From NCBI GenBank assembly GCA_002373755.1, contig DFJU01000066.1, positions 1 to 17,493 of the forward strand: a stretch of DNA of 17,493 nucleotides, read 5' to 3'. The position numbers and the translations under genes were made by a program. Source of the stretch: Bacteroidales bacterium UBA3663. GTDB taxonomy: Bacteria; Bacteroidota; Bacteroidia; Bacteroidales; UBA3663. A model generated the notes under the pieces. That model did no database searches. It had not been told where the DNA came from and was given only the letters and a program-made list of their open reading frames with translations. Positions 1 to 7,525 of this stretch are shown here, piece after piece (positions within the stretch are counted from its first letter, which is position 1; every line of letters begins with the position of its first letter).

Positions 1-1424
1 GAGATGCTCTTCAGCTTGTCGTAGAAGTCGATGACGATTTCGCCCAATGGCAGGTCAAAATAGATTTCTACGCGGTTTCCGGAGATGTATTTCTGTTCGA
101 CGAGCACGCCGCGCTTGTCCAGACAGAGCTTCATGATGCCGCCGATGTAGTCGGTCTGCGTGATGATGGTAGCGCGGATGAACGGCTCCTCGATATGTTC
201 GATGGTCATGATGTCCGGCATACCCGACGGGTTGTGGATTTCTGTCTCCTTGCCGTGCTTGTCGAAAATCTTGTACGATACATTGGGCACCGTCGTGATG
301 ACGTCCATATTGAACTCGCGGCCCAGACGTTCCTGTATGATTTCCATGTGGAGCAGACCCAGAAAGCCGCATCGGAAGCCGAAGCCCAGGGCCAATGACG
401 ATTCCGGCATGAACGAGAGCGACGCGTCGTTGAGCTGCAGTTTCTCCAACGATGCACGAAGGTCTTCGTAGTCCTCGGGGTCGATGGGATAGACGCCGGC
501 GAAGACCATCGGCTTGACCTCCTCAAAGCCGGCGATGGCCTTCTCGCAGGGGCGGTCCTGGTGTGTGATGGTGTCGCCCACCTTCACCTCGGTCGAAGTC
601 TTGATGCCCGAGCAGATGTAACCCACGTCGCCGCACGCCACTTCACTACGCGGCTCCATGTCCATGCGCAGGATACCCACCTCGTCGGCATCGTATTCAC
701 TGCCCGTGTTGACGAACTTCACCTTGTCGCCCTTCTTGAGCGTACCGTTCACAATCTTGAAATAGCCGATGACACCCTTGTACGAGTTGAACACCGAGTC
801 GAAGATCAGGGCTTGGAGTGGGGCCGATGGATCACCCTTCGGCGCCGGCACACGTTCGACGATGGCCTCCAGAATGTCCGGCACGCCCAGTCCCGTCTTG
901 CCCGATGCACGCAGGATTTCCTCGCGCTTGCAGCCGAGCAGGTCGATGATTTCGTCCTCAACCAGCTCCGGCATGGCGCTGTCGAGGTCGCACTTGTTGA
1001 TGATCGGGATGATTTCCAGATTGTGGTCGATGGCCATGTAGAGGTTGGAAATCGTCTGAGCCTGAATGCCTTGCGTTCCATCGACGATGAGCAGCGCGCC
1101 CTCGCAGGCAGCAATCGAACGGCTCACCTCGTAGCTGAAATCGACGTGGCCTGGAGTGTCGATGAGGTTGAGCGTGTACTTGCCCGGTTCGGCCTCGCCC
1201 AGTTGCGGCACCTCGCCGTGGTGTCCCGTGTAGTTGTAGTCCATCTGGATGGCGTGGCTCTTGATGGTGATGCCGCGCTCGCGTTCCAGATCCATGTTGT
1301 CAAGTATCTGAGCCTGCATGTCGCGCTCGGCCACTGTTTTCGTGTATTCCAGAAGTCGGTCGGCCAAGGTCGATTTGCCGTGGTCGATGTGGGCGATGAT
1401 GCAGAAGTTGCGGATATTTTTCAT
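1..1424 (-). CDS. lepA: Elongation factor 4 (LepA), 3' end outside the window
   Basis: Translational GTPase that back-translocates or remodels ribosomes, acting in the cytoplasm. Reading from the ATG at 1424, the protein starts [19 protein letters not shown], giving the GTPase P-loop (AHIDHGKST, residues 11-19). It continues with the switch-I segment RERGITIKS (about 48-56), the G3 motif DTPGHVDF (about 89-96) and the G4 motif NKCD. Further on come the LepA-specific [15 protein letters not shown] stretch and a [14 protein letters not shown] segment. The short N-terminus directly followed by the G domain, without an EF-G G' insert, identifies LepA rather than EF-G. About 474 codons are present of the roughly 600 usual for the family; the C-terminal domain lies beyond base 1. 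It sits 84 bp downstream of the acyltransferase on the same strand and no clear TAnnTTTG box lies in that gap, so co-transcription is possible. Identification is secure. Confidence 0.97.
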   Translation of the reverse strand, partial: MKNIRNFCIIAHIDHGKSTLADRLLEYTKTVAERDMQAQILDNMDLERERGITIKSHAIQMDYNYTGHHGEVPQLGEAEPGKYTLNLIDTPGHVDFSYEVSRSIAACEGALLIVDGTQGIQAQTISNLYMAIDHNLEIIPIINKCDLDSAMPELVEDEIIDLLGCKREEILRASGKTGLGVPDILEAIVERVPAPKGDPSAPLQALIFDSVFNSYKGVIGYFKIVNGTLKKGDKVKFVNTGSEYDADEVGILRMDMEPRSEVACGDVGYICSGIKTSTEVKVGDTITHQDRPCEKAIAGFEEVKPMVFAGVYPIDPEDYEDLRASLEKLQLNDASLSFMPESSLALGFGFRCGFLGLLHMEIIQERLGREFNMDVITTVPNVSYKIFDKHGKETEIHNPSGMPDIMTIEHIEEPFIRATIITQTDYIGGIMKLCLDKRGVLVEQKYISGNRVEIYFDLPLGEIVIDFYDKLKSI

Positions 1425-1440
1425 TGAATGTGATGATTAT

Positions 1441-1472
1441 TTTCGCGTAGAGATGTGTTGAAATTCGCGTAG
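1441..1472. repeat. Two intergenic copies of the TTCGCGTAG motif
   Basis: The 84-bp gap between the acyltransferase and lepA holds two same-orientation copies of TTCGCGTAG, with CGCGTAG at 1444-1450 and 1466-1472 (22-bp period). The second copy is part of the 12-mer AAATTCGCGTAG, which occurs again, exactly, at 5272-5283 and 10636-10647. No promoter box or terminator is apparent in the same gap. The function is unknown. Confidence 0.6.
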
Positions 1473-1508
1473 TTCGTTACGGTTATGTCCGATGCCGATG
1501 CTGCCGTT

Positions 1509-2543
1509 TCACTGTCTGTTTTCGGCCGATGCCGCAGCTGCGTTTTCCTTGATCCAGTCGGCGATAGAGATGCCTTGCGGATGTTCGTGGTCGAAGAACT
1601 TCTCGGTGTCGAACGAGTCTGAACGACCCAATTTTCGTAGCCTGTCGATGTAGCCCTGACGTGTGCGCTTGAAGCGTTCGTGCGTCCACAGCCAGTAGCT
1701 CGGCTGTTCGCGGATGTTGGCCTCCATGCGTCGGGTGTATTCTTCCGTGACCCAGTTTTCCGGCTTTTGCTGCGGTGTGTCGGTCATCAGCTGGAATTCG
1801 GCCACGTAGCGGCCGCGCCGTCTGCGCTGTACGTGCAGGAAGTAGCAGTCCATGTCCATTTTGCGGGCAATGCGTTCGGCTCCGGTCAGCACGGGCGCGT
1901 CGTGGTTGAAGAAGGGAATCCAGTAGTTGATGTTGTCCCACTTCGGGGCCTGGTCGGCGATGAAACCCACCAGGACGGGTACGCCTTCCTTCTTGTAGCG
2001 GGCGATGTGGCGTATCGACTCCTTCATCTTGATGTTGGTCGAGCCCATCCTCTCGCGCACGTAGCCCATCAGTCGGTCAATCGCCTTGTTCGACAGCGGA
2101 TGATACAGCTGCAGGCATCGGCCGACATTCGGATCGACCCACAGCGGGAGCGACGAAATCCATTCCCAGTTGCCGTAGTGCCCCAGAAAGACGGCGCACG
2201 AACGGCCGTTGGCCAGCGACTCATTTATCCGCTCCAGACCTCTGAACTCCATGCGGTAGCGCAGTTCGCGCTTGCTGATGCTGAAGAATTTGATCGATTC
2301 GACGATGTAGTCGCAGAAGAAGAGGTAGAAGCGCCGCTCGATCATGTTGCGCTTGTGTCGGCTCAGCTCCGGAAAGCACTCCTGCAAGTTCCTGCGCACC
2401 ACATCGCGGCGGTAGCGGACCACGTAGCGCACGATGAAATACAGAATATCGGCTCCCAAATAGTGAAGTGCTAATGGAAGAGCCGAAAAAAGCCACCACA
2501 GGGCGAACAGAAGGTGATATAGGAGGGTGTGTACTAATCGCAT
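1509..2543 (-). CDS. Lipid A acyltransferase, LpxL/HtrB/MsbB family
   Basis: Predicted inner-membrane enzyme adding a secondary acyl chain to lipid A (344 aa, within the usual 290-350 range). Visible features: an N-terminal hydrophobic anchor (about residues 5-40), then the family's catalytic HX4E motif as GHYGNWEW (H122, E127). The family-typical PVLVGFIADQAPKW region and a C-terminal PSYWLWTHERFK segment follow, the last matching the W-x-H-x-R-F signature of this family. The frame stays open far upstream, antisense to the next genes, but homology begins at MRLVHTLLYH. I chose the ATG at 2543. An in-frame ATG at 2564 lies upstream of the predicted promoter -7 box and would not be transcribed from it. 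No other usable start is near. The gene is divergent from the GT4 at 2760 and lies upstream of lepA on the same strand. Confidence 0.93.
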   Translation of the reverse strand: MRLVHTLLYHLLFALWWLFSALPLALHYLGADILYFIVRYVVRYRRDVVRRNLQECFPELSRHKRNMIERRFYLFFCDYIVESIKFFSISKRELRYRMEFRGLERINESLANGRSCAVFLGHYGNWEWISSLPLWVDPNVGRCLQLYHPLSNKAIDRLMGYVRERMGSTNIKMKESIRHIARYKKEGVPVLVGFIADQAPKWDNINYWIPFFNHDAPVLTGAERIARKMDMDCYFLHVQRRRRGRYVAEFQLMTDTPQQKPENWVTEEYTRRMEANIREQPSYWLWTHERFKRTRQGYIDRLRKLGRSDSFDTEKFFDHEHPQGISIADWIKENAAAASAENRQ

Positions 2544-2572
2544 AATCGGGCGCAAATATAGCATAATCGGGC
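2540..2572. repeat. 12-bp direct repeat flanking the -7 box of the acyltransferase promoter
   Basis: GCATAATCGGGC occurs at 2540-2551 and again at 2561-2572, exactly 21 bp apart (two helical turns). The copies bracket the -7 box; the promoter-proximal one contains the start codon in reverse complement. This could be an operator for a dimeric or tandem-binding regulator, or simply a small duplication that also created a second in-frame ATG (2564). The repeat is certain; its function is inferred. Confidence 0.5.
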
Positions 2573-2584
2573 TAAAATGCCAAA
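2547..2584 (-). promoter_or_regulatory. Bacteroidota-type promoter for the lipid A acyltransferase
   Basis: On the minus strand, a -33 TTTG (2581-2584) is followed after 20 nt by TATATTTG (2553-2560), a perfect match to TAnnTTTG. The expected start site is about 2547-2549, only four to six bases before the ATG at 2543, so the mRNA would be essentially leaderless. Confidence 0.65.
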
Positions 2585-2641
2585 CAATTGCGGGGAAATC
2601 AAATGGCGTGTCCGACAAAACGGAAGAATTAGCAGAGCACA

Positions 2642-2679
2642 TTTGCAAAACCCTCTTTTTTTGTCTAACTTTGCGCCCG
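2642..2679 (+). promoter_or_regulatory. Bacteroidota-type promoter for the GT4/licD operon
   Basis: TTTG at 2642-2645, a 20-nt spacer, then TAACTTTG at 2666-2673 (perfect TAnnTTTG). The predicted start is about 2677-2679, leaving an 80-base leader before the ATG at 2760. The 13 bases TTTGCGCCCGATT (2670-2682) recur in inverted orientation at the acyltransferase promoter (2544-2556). Confidence 0.7.
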
Positions 2680-2759
2680 ATTTTTGGCTGAAAAACCCGC
2701 TTTCCACGGCTTGAAAGGGGGAAATCATCGGCCGCAGCAATCGTAAAAGGAAACGACAA

Positions 2760-3863
2760 ATGAAGATAGGTTTCGACGCCAAACGCCTGTTCAACAACTT
2801 CACTGGGCTGGGCAACCACAGCCGCACGACAATCGACCTGCTCACGGCCGACTTCCCGCAGCACACCTACTGCCTCTACACTCCGTCGGTGCGCGAGAAT
2901 GACGTGACGCGGCCCTACCTGAGCCGACGGGGGTGTACCGTCGTCCGTCCGCAAGGGTGGCTCAAGGGCGGCGCATGGCGCACGTTCGGGCTGGCCGGGG
3001 CAGTTGCGGCCGATGGCATCGAACTCTTCCACGGACTGAGCAACGAGTTGCCTGTTGGCCTGAAGGTGCCGTCGGTCGTCACCATCCACGACGTGGCGTT
3101 CAAGACGTTCACCGACATGTACCATTGGCACGACCGCGTCATCTACGACTGGAAGTGGCGCTATGCCTGCCGACGTGCCGACCGCATCATCGCAATCAGC
3201 GAATGTACGAAGCGCGACGTGATGCGTTTCTACGGTGTCGATGCCGATAGGATCGACGTCGTTTATCAGCCCGTCAACCGCGTCTATTATGAGCCATTGG
3301 ACGAAAAATCGCGTAGCGGGTCCGCAGAGCCGTATATGCTGTATGTCGGCTCGGTCAATTCGCGCAAGAACCTGTTGGGCATCGTGCAGGCGATGGAACT
3401 GTTGCCCGACGACCTCCGTCTGCCGCTCGTCATCGTGGGCGGTGGCGGAGCCTACAAGCAGGAGGTGCTCCGATACATCGCTACGCGGCATCTGGAGCGT
3501 TATTTCCGATGGGAGACGGCCATCGACAGCAACACACTGAAAAGGCTCTATGCCAATGCCACGTTGTTCGTCTATCCGTCGTTCTACGAAGGCTTCGGCC
3601 TGCCCGTCGTCGAGGCTCAGTTGTGCGGATGCCCGGTTGTGACGAGCAACGTGAGCAGCTTGCCCGAGGCCGGCGGACCGTGGGCGCAACAGGCCGACCC
3701 GTCGAGCATCGAAGACATCCGCGACAAGATGCAGTTGCTGCTCACCGACACCGAGTTGCGGCAGAAGACCATCGTAGAAGGCCGAAAATATGCCGCCGAG
3801 ACGTTCGACCCGCATCGCCTGGCCGCACAATTGATGGAAGTTTATTTGAAAACAATTCGATAG
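2760..3863 (+). CDS. Glycosyltransferase family 1/GT4
   Basis: Predicted cytoplasmic GT-B glycosyltransferase moving a sugar from a nucleotide-sugar donor onto a growing surface glycan (367 aa). The N-terminal domain opens with a beta strand and loop (MKIGFDAKRLFNNFTGLGNHSRT) of the mannosyltransferase/WbdA-like type and includes VTIHDVAF, the usual GT4 acceptor-domain histidine segment. The C-terminal donor-binding domain starts near YVGSVNSRKN (about residue 195). It carries the GT4 E-x7-E signature as EGFGLPVVEA (E277, E285), followed by CGCPVVTSNVSSLPE. It is first in a two-gene plus-strand operon; the LicD gene begins 3 bp after its stop. Sugar specificity cannot be read from sequence; mannose or galactose types are compatible. 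Confidence 0.9.
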   Translation: MKIGFDAKRLFNNFTGLGNHSRTTIDLLTADFPQHTYCLYTPSVRENDVTRPYLSRRGCTVVRPQGWLKGGAWRTFGLAGAVAADGIELFHGLSNELPVGLKVPSVVTIHDVAFKTFTDMYHWHDRVIYDWKWRYACRRADRIIAISECTKRDVMRFYGVDADRIDVVYQPVNRVYYEPLDEKSRSGSAEPYMLYVGSVNSRKNLLGIVQAMELLPDDLRLPLVIVGGGGAYKQEVLRYIATRHLERYFRWETAIDSNTLKRLYANATLFVYPSFYEGFGLPVVEAQLCGCPVVTSNVSSLPEAGGPWAQQADPSSIEDIRDKMQLLLTDTELRQKTIVEGRKYAAETFDPHRLAAQLMEVYLKTIR

Positions 3864-3866
3864 CCA

Positions 3867-4700
3867 ATGGCAAACTACGACATTAGACCGCTGCAGCTGC
3901 GTCTGCTTGACATTCTGATGGTTATTCACCGTATGTGTGTCGATCATGGACTGAAATATTATCTGGTGGACGGCTCGCTCATCGGGGCCGTGCGCCATAA
4001 GGGTTTCATCCCGTGGGACGACGACATGGACATCGCCATGCCGCGTGCCGACTACGAGGCCCTCATCGCCCACAGCCGCGAGTGGTTGCCCGAGCCGTAT
4101 GAGTTCGTCTGCGCCGAAAACGACCCGAAATATCCGCTTCACTTCGGCAAGGTGCAGGATGCCGGCACGACGCTCATCGAACGTCCGCACCTCTACTATC
4201 TGGGCGGTGTCTATGTCGATGTCTTTCCCATCGACGGTGCGCCAGAGAATCGTCTTGTGCAGCGACTCTATCAGTTGAAATACAACTATTTGCGCAAGGC
4301 TCTGTACTTCCTTTTCCGCGATCCGTATCGCCACGGCCACGGCCCCTCGTGCTGGTTGCCGCTGCTGATGCGCCGAATGTACACCTTGCCCGGATTGCAG
4401 GCCAAAATCAAGCGGCACATGATGAAATATCCGCTTGAGACGAGCCGCCTTGCAGCCGTGAACCACAACGACGGTCTGGGCAGCATGGTCGATAAGGAAA
4501 CCGTGTTGGGCGATCCGACTCCGGTTGAGTTCGAAGGGCAGATGGTGTGGGGAATGCGCGACAACGATGCCTATCTGACGCAGCTCTTCGGCGACTACAT
4601 GACACCGCCGCCGGCCGACAAGATTCATCAGCACAATTTCTATCTGATGGACTTGGAAAAGCCGTATCGCGAATTTGACGAAAGCACGGTGAAGAAATGA
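3867..4700 (+). CDS. LicD-family phosphotransferase (first copy)
   Basis: 277 aa. LicD-family proteins transfer a phospho-alcohol (phosphocholine in Haemophilus and pneumococcus; others use phosphoribitol or phosphoglycerol) from a CDP donor to a glycan. The diagnostic block is clear: YYLVDGSLIGAVRHKGFIPW followed by DDDMDIAMPRADYE. Here D35 and the D51-D55 cluster are the predicted nucleotidyltransferase-fold metal ligands. A second family block, GGVYVDVFPIDGAP, follows near residue 112. No signal peptide or membrane segment is evident, so it probably acts at the cytoplasmic face. It follows the GT4 by 3 bp and is closed by a terminator. It is clearly paralogous to the LicD protein at 5735: the RHKGFIPWDDD segment is identical and the DNA nearly so. 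The transferred group is unknown. Confidence 0.9.
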   Translation: MANYDIRPLQLRLLDILMVIHRMCVDHGLKYYLVDGSLIGAVRHKGFIPWDDDMDIAMPRADYEALIAHSREWLPEPYEFVCAENDPKYPLHFGKVQDAGTTLIERPHLYYLGGVYVDVFPIDGAPENRLVQRLYQLKYNYLRKALYFLFRDPYRHGHGPSCWLPLLMRRMYTLPGLQAKIKRHMMKYPLETSRLAAVNHNDGLGSMVDKETVLGDPTPVEFEGQMVWGMRDNDAYLTQLFGDYMTPPPADKIHQHNFYLMDLEKPYREFDESTVKK

Positions 4701-4705
4701 TCACG

Positions 4706-4753
4706 AAAAAGACCTCAAACTGCTTGAAGCCATGCAATTTGAGGTCTTTTTTT
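4706..4753. terminator. Bidirectional intrinsic terminator between convergent genes
   Basis: AAAAAGACCTCAAA (4706-4719) pairs with TTTGAGGTCTTTTT across an 18-nt loop, and is followed by a run of T on the plus strand. The A-run on the left makes it work in reverse too. It lies between the plus-strand licD stop (4700) and the minus-strand GT2 stop (4801) and probably serves both. Confidence 0.88.
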
Positions 4754-4800
4754 GTCGGATAGTTTTCAGTCGGCGCGATGTGCTGTCGGTCACGACAGAG

Positions 4801-5571
4801 TCAGCCATTTTGCTGCTGCTGTCGCTCGTAAACCTTTGCGAGATAGTAGAATTTCATGTGCGCCGAGAAGCACGCCTTGATGTAGCCGCGCCGCCCTTGC
4901 AGGATTGCGCCCTTCAGGATGTAGTAGCGGAAAAAGCGGAATGCCGGCAACAGGATCAGCTCCGGCAGACTGACCTTTTTCTTGCTCTTCTTGATCAGGT
5001 CGTTCTCTGTATAGACATCCATTTTGCGGATTTGTCCGCCGACGCTGACGCCGGCATGGACGAGGGCAAATTTCACATCTTTCGGCATCTGTCCGACTGT
5101 GCCGTCGATGGTCGGGACGGAGTGGATTGTTGGTGGCCAGGTAGCTTTGCTCTGCCTGAGGAAGCGGAGCTGCGAGTCGGGGTACGACGACTTTATCCAT
5201 TCGCCCAGGAACATGTTTTTGCGATGGACGTAGAGCGCATCGTAGGTCGGATGCTCAACGTAGTCGTACAAAAATTCGCGTAGTTCGGGCGTGACAACCT
5301 CGTCGGCATCGACCACAAGCACCCAGTCGCTCGATGCGGAGTGAATTGCGAAGTCGCGCGCCGGTTCGCAGATGTTGTAGTTCCTTTTGGCGAAGGTGAC
5401 AATCCGGCAGCCGTAGGCTTGGGCGATTTCTGTGGTGTTGTCGGTGCTTTCCATGTCGCACACGACAACCTCGTCGAAGTCTGCCACCGAGTCGAGCGTG
5501 CGCGACAGCAGTTTCGCGGCATTGTAGGTGTTGATTACGATGGAAATGGGTGTGGAGTGCTTGCGTGCCAT
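4801..5571 (-). CDS. Glycosyltransferase family 2, WaaE/KdtX-like (LPS core type)
   Basis: 256 aa GT-A glycosyltransferase, cytoplasmic or membrane-associated. ISIVINTYNAAKLLSRTLDSV opens the fold, STDNTTEIA follows, and VLVVDADEVVTPEL (D88-A89-D90-E91) supplies the metal-binding DxD-type motif. The short length, the VDADE motif and the tail FRYYILKGAILQGRRGYIKACFSAHMKF match the LPS-core beta-1,4-glucosyltransferase (WaaE/KdtX) group, which adds a sugar to heptose in enterobacteria. The exact acceptor here is inferred. It is a single-gene unit, convergent with licD on one side and divergent from the second licD on the other. A weak TACATTCG box (5598-5605) lies upstream. The C-terminus has a short glutamine run (QQQQ) from a CTG-rich tract. 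Confidence 0.88.
   Translation of the reverse strand: MARKHSTPISIVINTYNAAKLLSRTLDSVADFDEVVVCDMESTDNTTEIAQAYGCRIVTFAKRNYNICEPARDFAIHSASSDWVLVVDADEVVTPELREFLYDYVEHPTYDALYVHRKNMFLGEWIKSSYPDSQLRFLRQSKATWPPTIHSVPTIDGTVGQMPKDVKFALVHAGVSVGGQIRKMDVYTENDLIKKSKKKVSLPELILLPAFRFFRYYILKGAILQGRRGYIKACFSAHMKFYYLAKVYERQQQQNG
5272..5283. repeat. Copy of the 12-mer AAATTCGCGTAG inside a coding region
   Basis: Identical to 1461-1472 and 10636-10647. Here it encodes part of LREF (CTA CGC GAA TTT) on the minus strand; at 10636 the same bases are read in another frame (TAC GCG AAT TTT), so protein constraint does not explain the match. Confidence 0.6.
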
Positions 5572-5648
5572 ATTGTCGGAGTTGTTTTTTCGTTGTGCGA
5601 ATGTAGGAAAAAAAACACAAGAACGGGGTGGAATCAGAAAAAAAAACG

Positions 5649-5656
5649 TACATTTG
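5649..5656 (+). promoter_or_regulatory. Candidate -7 box for the second licD operon
   Basis: TACATTTG is a perfect TAnnTTTG match, followed by GCCAAC. Transcription would begin near 5660, about 75 bases before the ATG at 5735. I do not see a convincing TTTG at -33; an A-rich tract occupies much of the spacer. Confidence 0.5.
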
Positions 5657-5734
5657 CCAACTGAAATTTTTCGCTTGCGGTGAAATGGTCGGCCAGCGCG
5701 TCACCAGACACCGGATGACACTACATACAGAGAT

Positions 5735-6658
5735 ATGAATCTTGAAACAGAAGAGCGGTTGGGCTACACAATTCCGTCGGAGATGAAAAAAGTGTGGCAA
5801 GTGCAGATTGATTTGTCGGAAAAGTTGCTCGACGTTTGTCGCCGTCATGGCCTGAAGTGCTGGATGGACAGCGGAACCCTTTTGGGAGCCGTGCGCCACA
5901 AGGGCTTCATCCCGTGGGACGACGACATCGATTTTGTCATGTTGCGCAAGGACTATGACAAGCTTGTGAGCATTGCGCGCGATGAATTCCAGCATCCCTA
6001 CGTCTTCCAGTCGTTCCACACCGAGAATGACTATTTCAGCGGTCAGGCTCAGCTGCGTAATGCCGGAACGACCTGCATCGACGGCTCGGAATTCGAGAAA
6101 AAGTATTGTCTGGGCATCTTCATCGACATTTTTGTGCTCGACGGCTTCATCGAAAATCCGGTTTTGCGCTTCCTGCACCGCACATCGACGATGGTGTTGC
6201 GCAAGACGATGGTAAAATACGTCAACCATCACGACGAGCCGTTCCGTCTGGGCGACGGTTTCCTGACCAACTTCTCGAAACTGCTCTATGCCGTCGTGCC
6301 ATGCCGCAAGGCTTTCCGCGCCTTCGAGAACCTCTTCCGCCGCGTCGATGCCGACAAGTGCCGCCGCGTGTCGGTCATTTCATACCGCTACAGCAACCAT
6401 CGGCGCATACGCAACCGCAGTTCATACGAAAGTCAGGTCTGGATTCCGTTTGAAGACAAGATGTTCCCTGCGCCCAACGATGTGCACGATGCCTTGGTCT
6501 GCTATTTCGGCGAAGACTACATGACGCCGCGCCACGAACCGACCGCGCACGGACGGAAATATTTCGACGTCGAACGTCCCTACACGGAGCTTTTGCCCGA
6601 ACTGAAAAAGCATCCGGAACTGATTGACAAGCGTGTGAAGGAGCTTTACACGGATTGA
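5735..6658 (+). CDS. LicD-family phosphotransferase (second copy)
   Basis: 307 aa, about 30 residues longer than the first LicD. The signature is CWMDSGTLLGAVRHKGFIPW then DDDIDFVMLRKDYDKL, with D45 and the D62-D66 cluster as predicted metal ligands. The second block LGIFIDIFVLDGFIENP lies near residues 126-142. The C-terminal half contains MFPAPNDVHDALVCYFGEDYMTPR, resembling the corresponding end of the first LicD (LFGDYMTPP). Expected role: transfer of a phospho-alcohol from a CDP-linked donor onto a glycan. Two LicDs at one locus suggest two acceptor positions or two substituents. It leads a three-gene plus-strand operon, with 39 bp to the kinase gene. Confidence 0.9.
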   Translation: MNLETEERLGYTIPSEMKKVWQVQIDLSEKLLDVCRRHGLKCWMDSGTLLGAVRHKGFIPWDDDIDFVMLRKDYDKLVSIARDEFQHPYVFQSFHTENDYFSGQAQLRNAGTTCIDGSEFEKKYCLGIFIDIFVLDGFIENPVLRFLHRTSTMVLRKTMVKYVNHHDEPFRLGDGFLTNFSKLLYAVVPCRKAFRAFENLFRRVDADKCRRVSVISYRYSNHRRIRNRSSYESQVWIPFEDKMFPAPNDVHDALVCYFGEDYMTPRHEPTAHGRKYFDVERPYTELLPELKKHPELIDKRVKELYTD

Positions 6659-6697
6659 GAGCGTTCGCATCGTGCAAAAAATCCCGAAAGAAAAGAT

Positions 6698-7495
6698 ATG
6701 AAAAACATTCGATACAAGATTGCCGATAATTTCTTGGCCGACAAGACGTTGACCGATTTCATCACGCGGTTGGACGAAGTGTTCGAGGCCGATGGCGAGA
6801 CCATTTTCAACGGAAGCCGCAACGTCATCAAGCGGTTCCGCCTGCCTTGCTCCGAGCCTTCGTGCCAGGACGTCGTGGTGAAGAAATTCGGAAAAAAAGA
6901 CGTCTTCCACCAGTTCGTCTATAGCTTTTTCCGCAAGTCGAAAGCCGAGCGAGCTTTCTTCAACGGCTTGAAACTCATGTCGGTAGGCTGCGAGACGCCT
7001 TGCCCGATAGCTTTCGTCGAACGTCGCAACTGCCATCTGCTCGACAGCTGCTACTACGTGACTTCCTACACCAGCGCAATCTCCATCGGCCAATTTTTTG
7101 TGGGCGATTTCGACCGTCCGTTGGCGCGGAAGTTCGCGCAGTTCATGGCCAAACTGCACGAGGGCGGCATCGTTCATCACGACCTCAACGGTTCGAATGT
7201 GCTTGTCGATCGGACAGATTCCAGCGACGTGATTTCGGTCATCGACATCAACCGTATGACATCGAAGCCGCCGCAAAAGCTCACGTTGGCCGATTGCAAG
7301 GACGATTTGGTGCGATGGGGCAGCTCGGACGACAGTGTCTATCCGTTCGTGATGCGCGAATATGCCTTGGCGCGAGGCTTTGAGGTCGATGACTTTATGG
7401 CGATAATTACGCGGATGAAGGCACAGCACGACAGTTCTTGGCAGCGTCGGAAGAGAATTTCGCGTTTCTTCAAGCGCCTTGTCGGAAAGAAATAA
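6698..7495 (+). CDS. Lipopolysaccharide kinase-like protein (Kdo/WaaP/InaA superfamily)
   Basis: 265 aa protein-kinase-fold enzyme expected to phosphorylate a sugar of the LPS core (Kdo or heptose in characterised relatives) with ATP at the cytoplasmic face. Kinase landmarks are visible: VVVKKFGKK (K62/K63, ATP-anchoring lysine), SKAERAFFNGLKL (E84, helix-C glutamate), HHDLNGSNVLV (D162 catalytic base, N167 metal ligand) and ISVIDINRM (D183, in the DFG-equivalent position). An SY-rich hinge segment (YYVTSYTSA) precedes the C-lobe. The basic C-terminus (RRKRISRFFKRLVGKK) could contact the membrane. It lies between licD and a Gtf3-like gene with short gaps (39 and 30 bp), so it is probably one transcript. 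The substrate is inferred from context only. Confidence 0.82.
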   Translation: MKNIRYKIADNFLADKTLTDFITRLDEVFEADGETIFNGSRNVIKRFRLPCSEPSCQDVVVKKFGKKDVFHQFVYSFFRKSKAERAFFNGLKLMSVGCETPCPIAFVERRNCHLLDSCYYVTSYTSAISIGQFFVGDFDRPLARKFAQFMAKLHEGGIVHHDLNGSNVLVDRTDSSDVISVIDINRMTSKPPQKLTLADCKDDLVRWGSSDDSVYPFVMREYALARGFEVDDFMAIITRMKAQHDSSWQRRKRISRFFKRLVGKK

Positions 7496-7525
7496 TCATC
7501 GTAAAAAACTGAAAATAAAAAAGAT

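Noticed and set aside
561..1427. Plus-strand open frame of 288 codons antisense to lepA
   Set aside because: It mirrors lepA codons; the composition is H/V/D/A-rich with no recognisable domain. GC-rich third positions leave few stops on the opposite strand.
1441..1472. CRISPR-like array suggested by the repeated TTCGCGTAG
   Set aside because: Only two 9-bp copies with a 13-bp spacing, and other copies are scattered singly through genes; no cas genes.
2680..2759. Possible riboswitch in the 80-base leader of the GT4 operon
   Set aside because: No recognisable aptamer core; only short, weak pairings such as CCGAT with ATCGG.
2544..4634. A very long minus-strand frame continuing upstream of the lipid A acyltransferase, suggesting a fused protein of over 1000 aa
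   Set aside because: The extension is antisense to the GT4 and LicD genes, has no family motif, and crosses a strong promoter pair. The acyltransferase homology starts at 2543.
6422..7429. Minus-strand frame of 335 codons antisense to the LPS-kinase-like gene
   Set aside because: It spans two plus-strand genes and shows no family motif; the plus-strand kinase residues are all in place.
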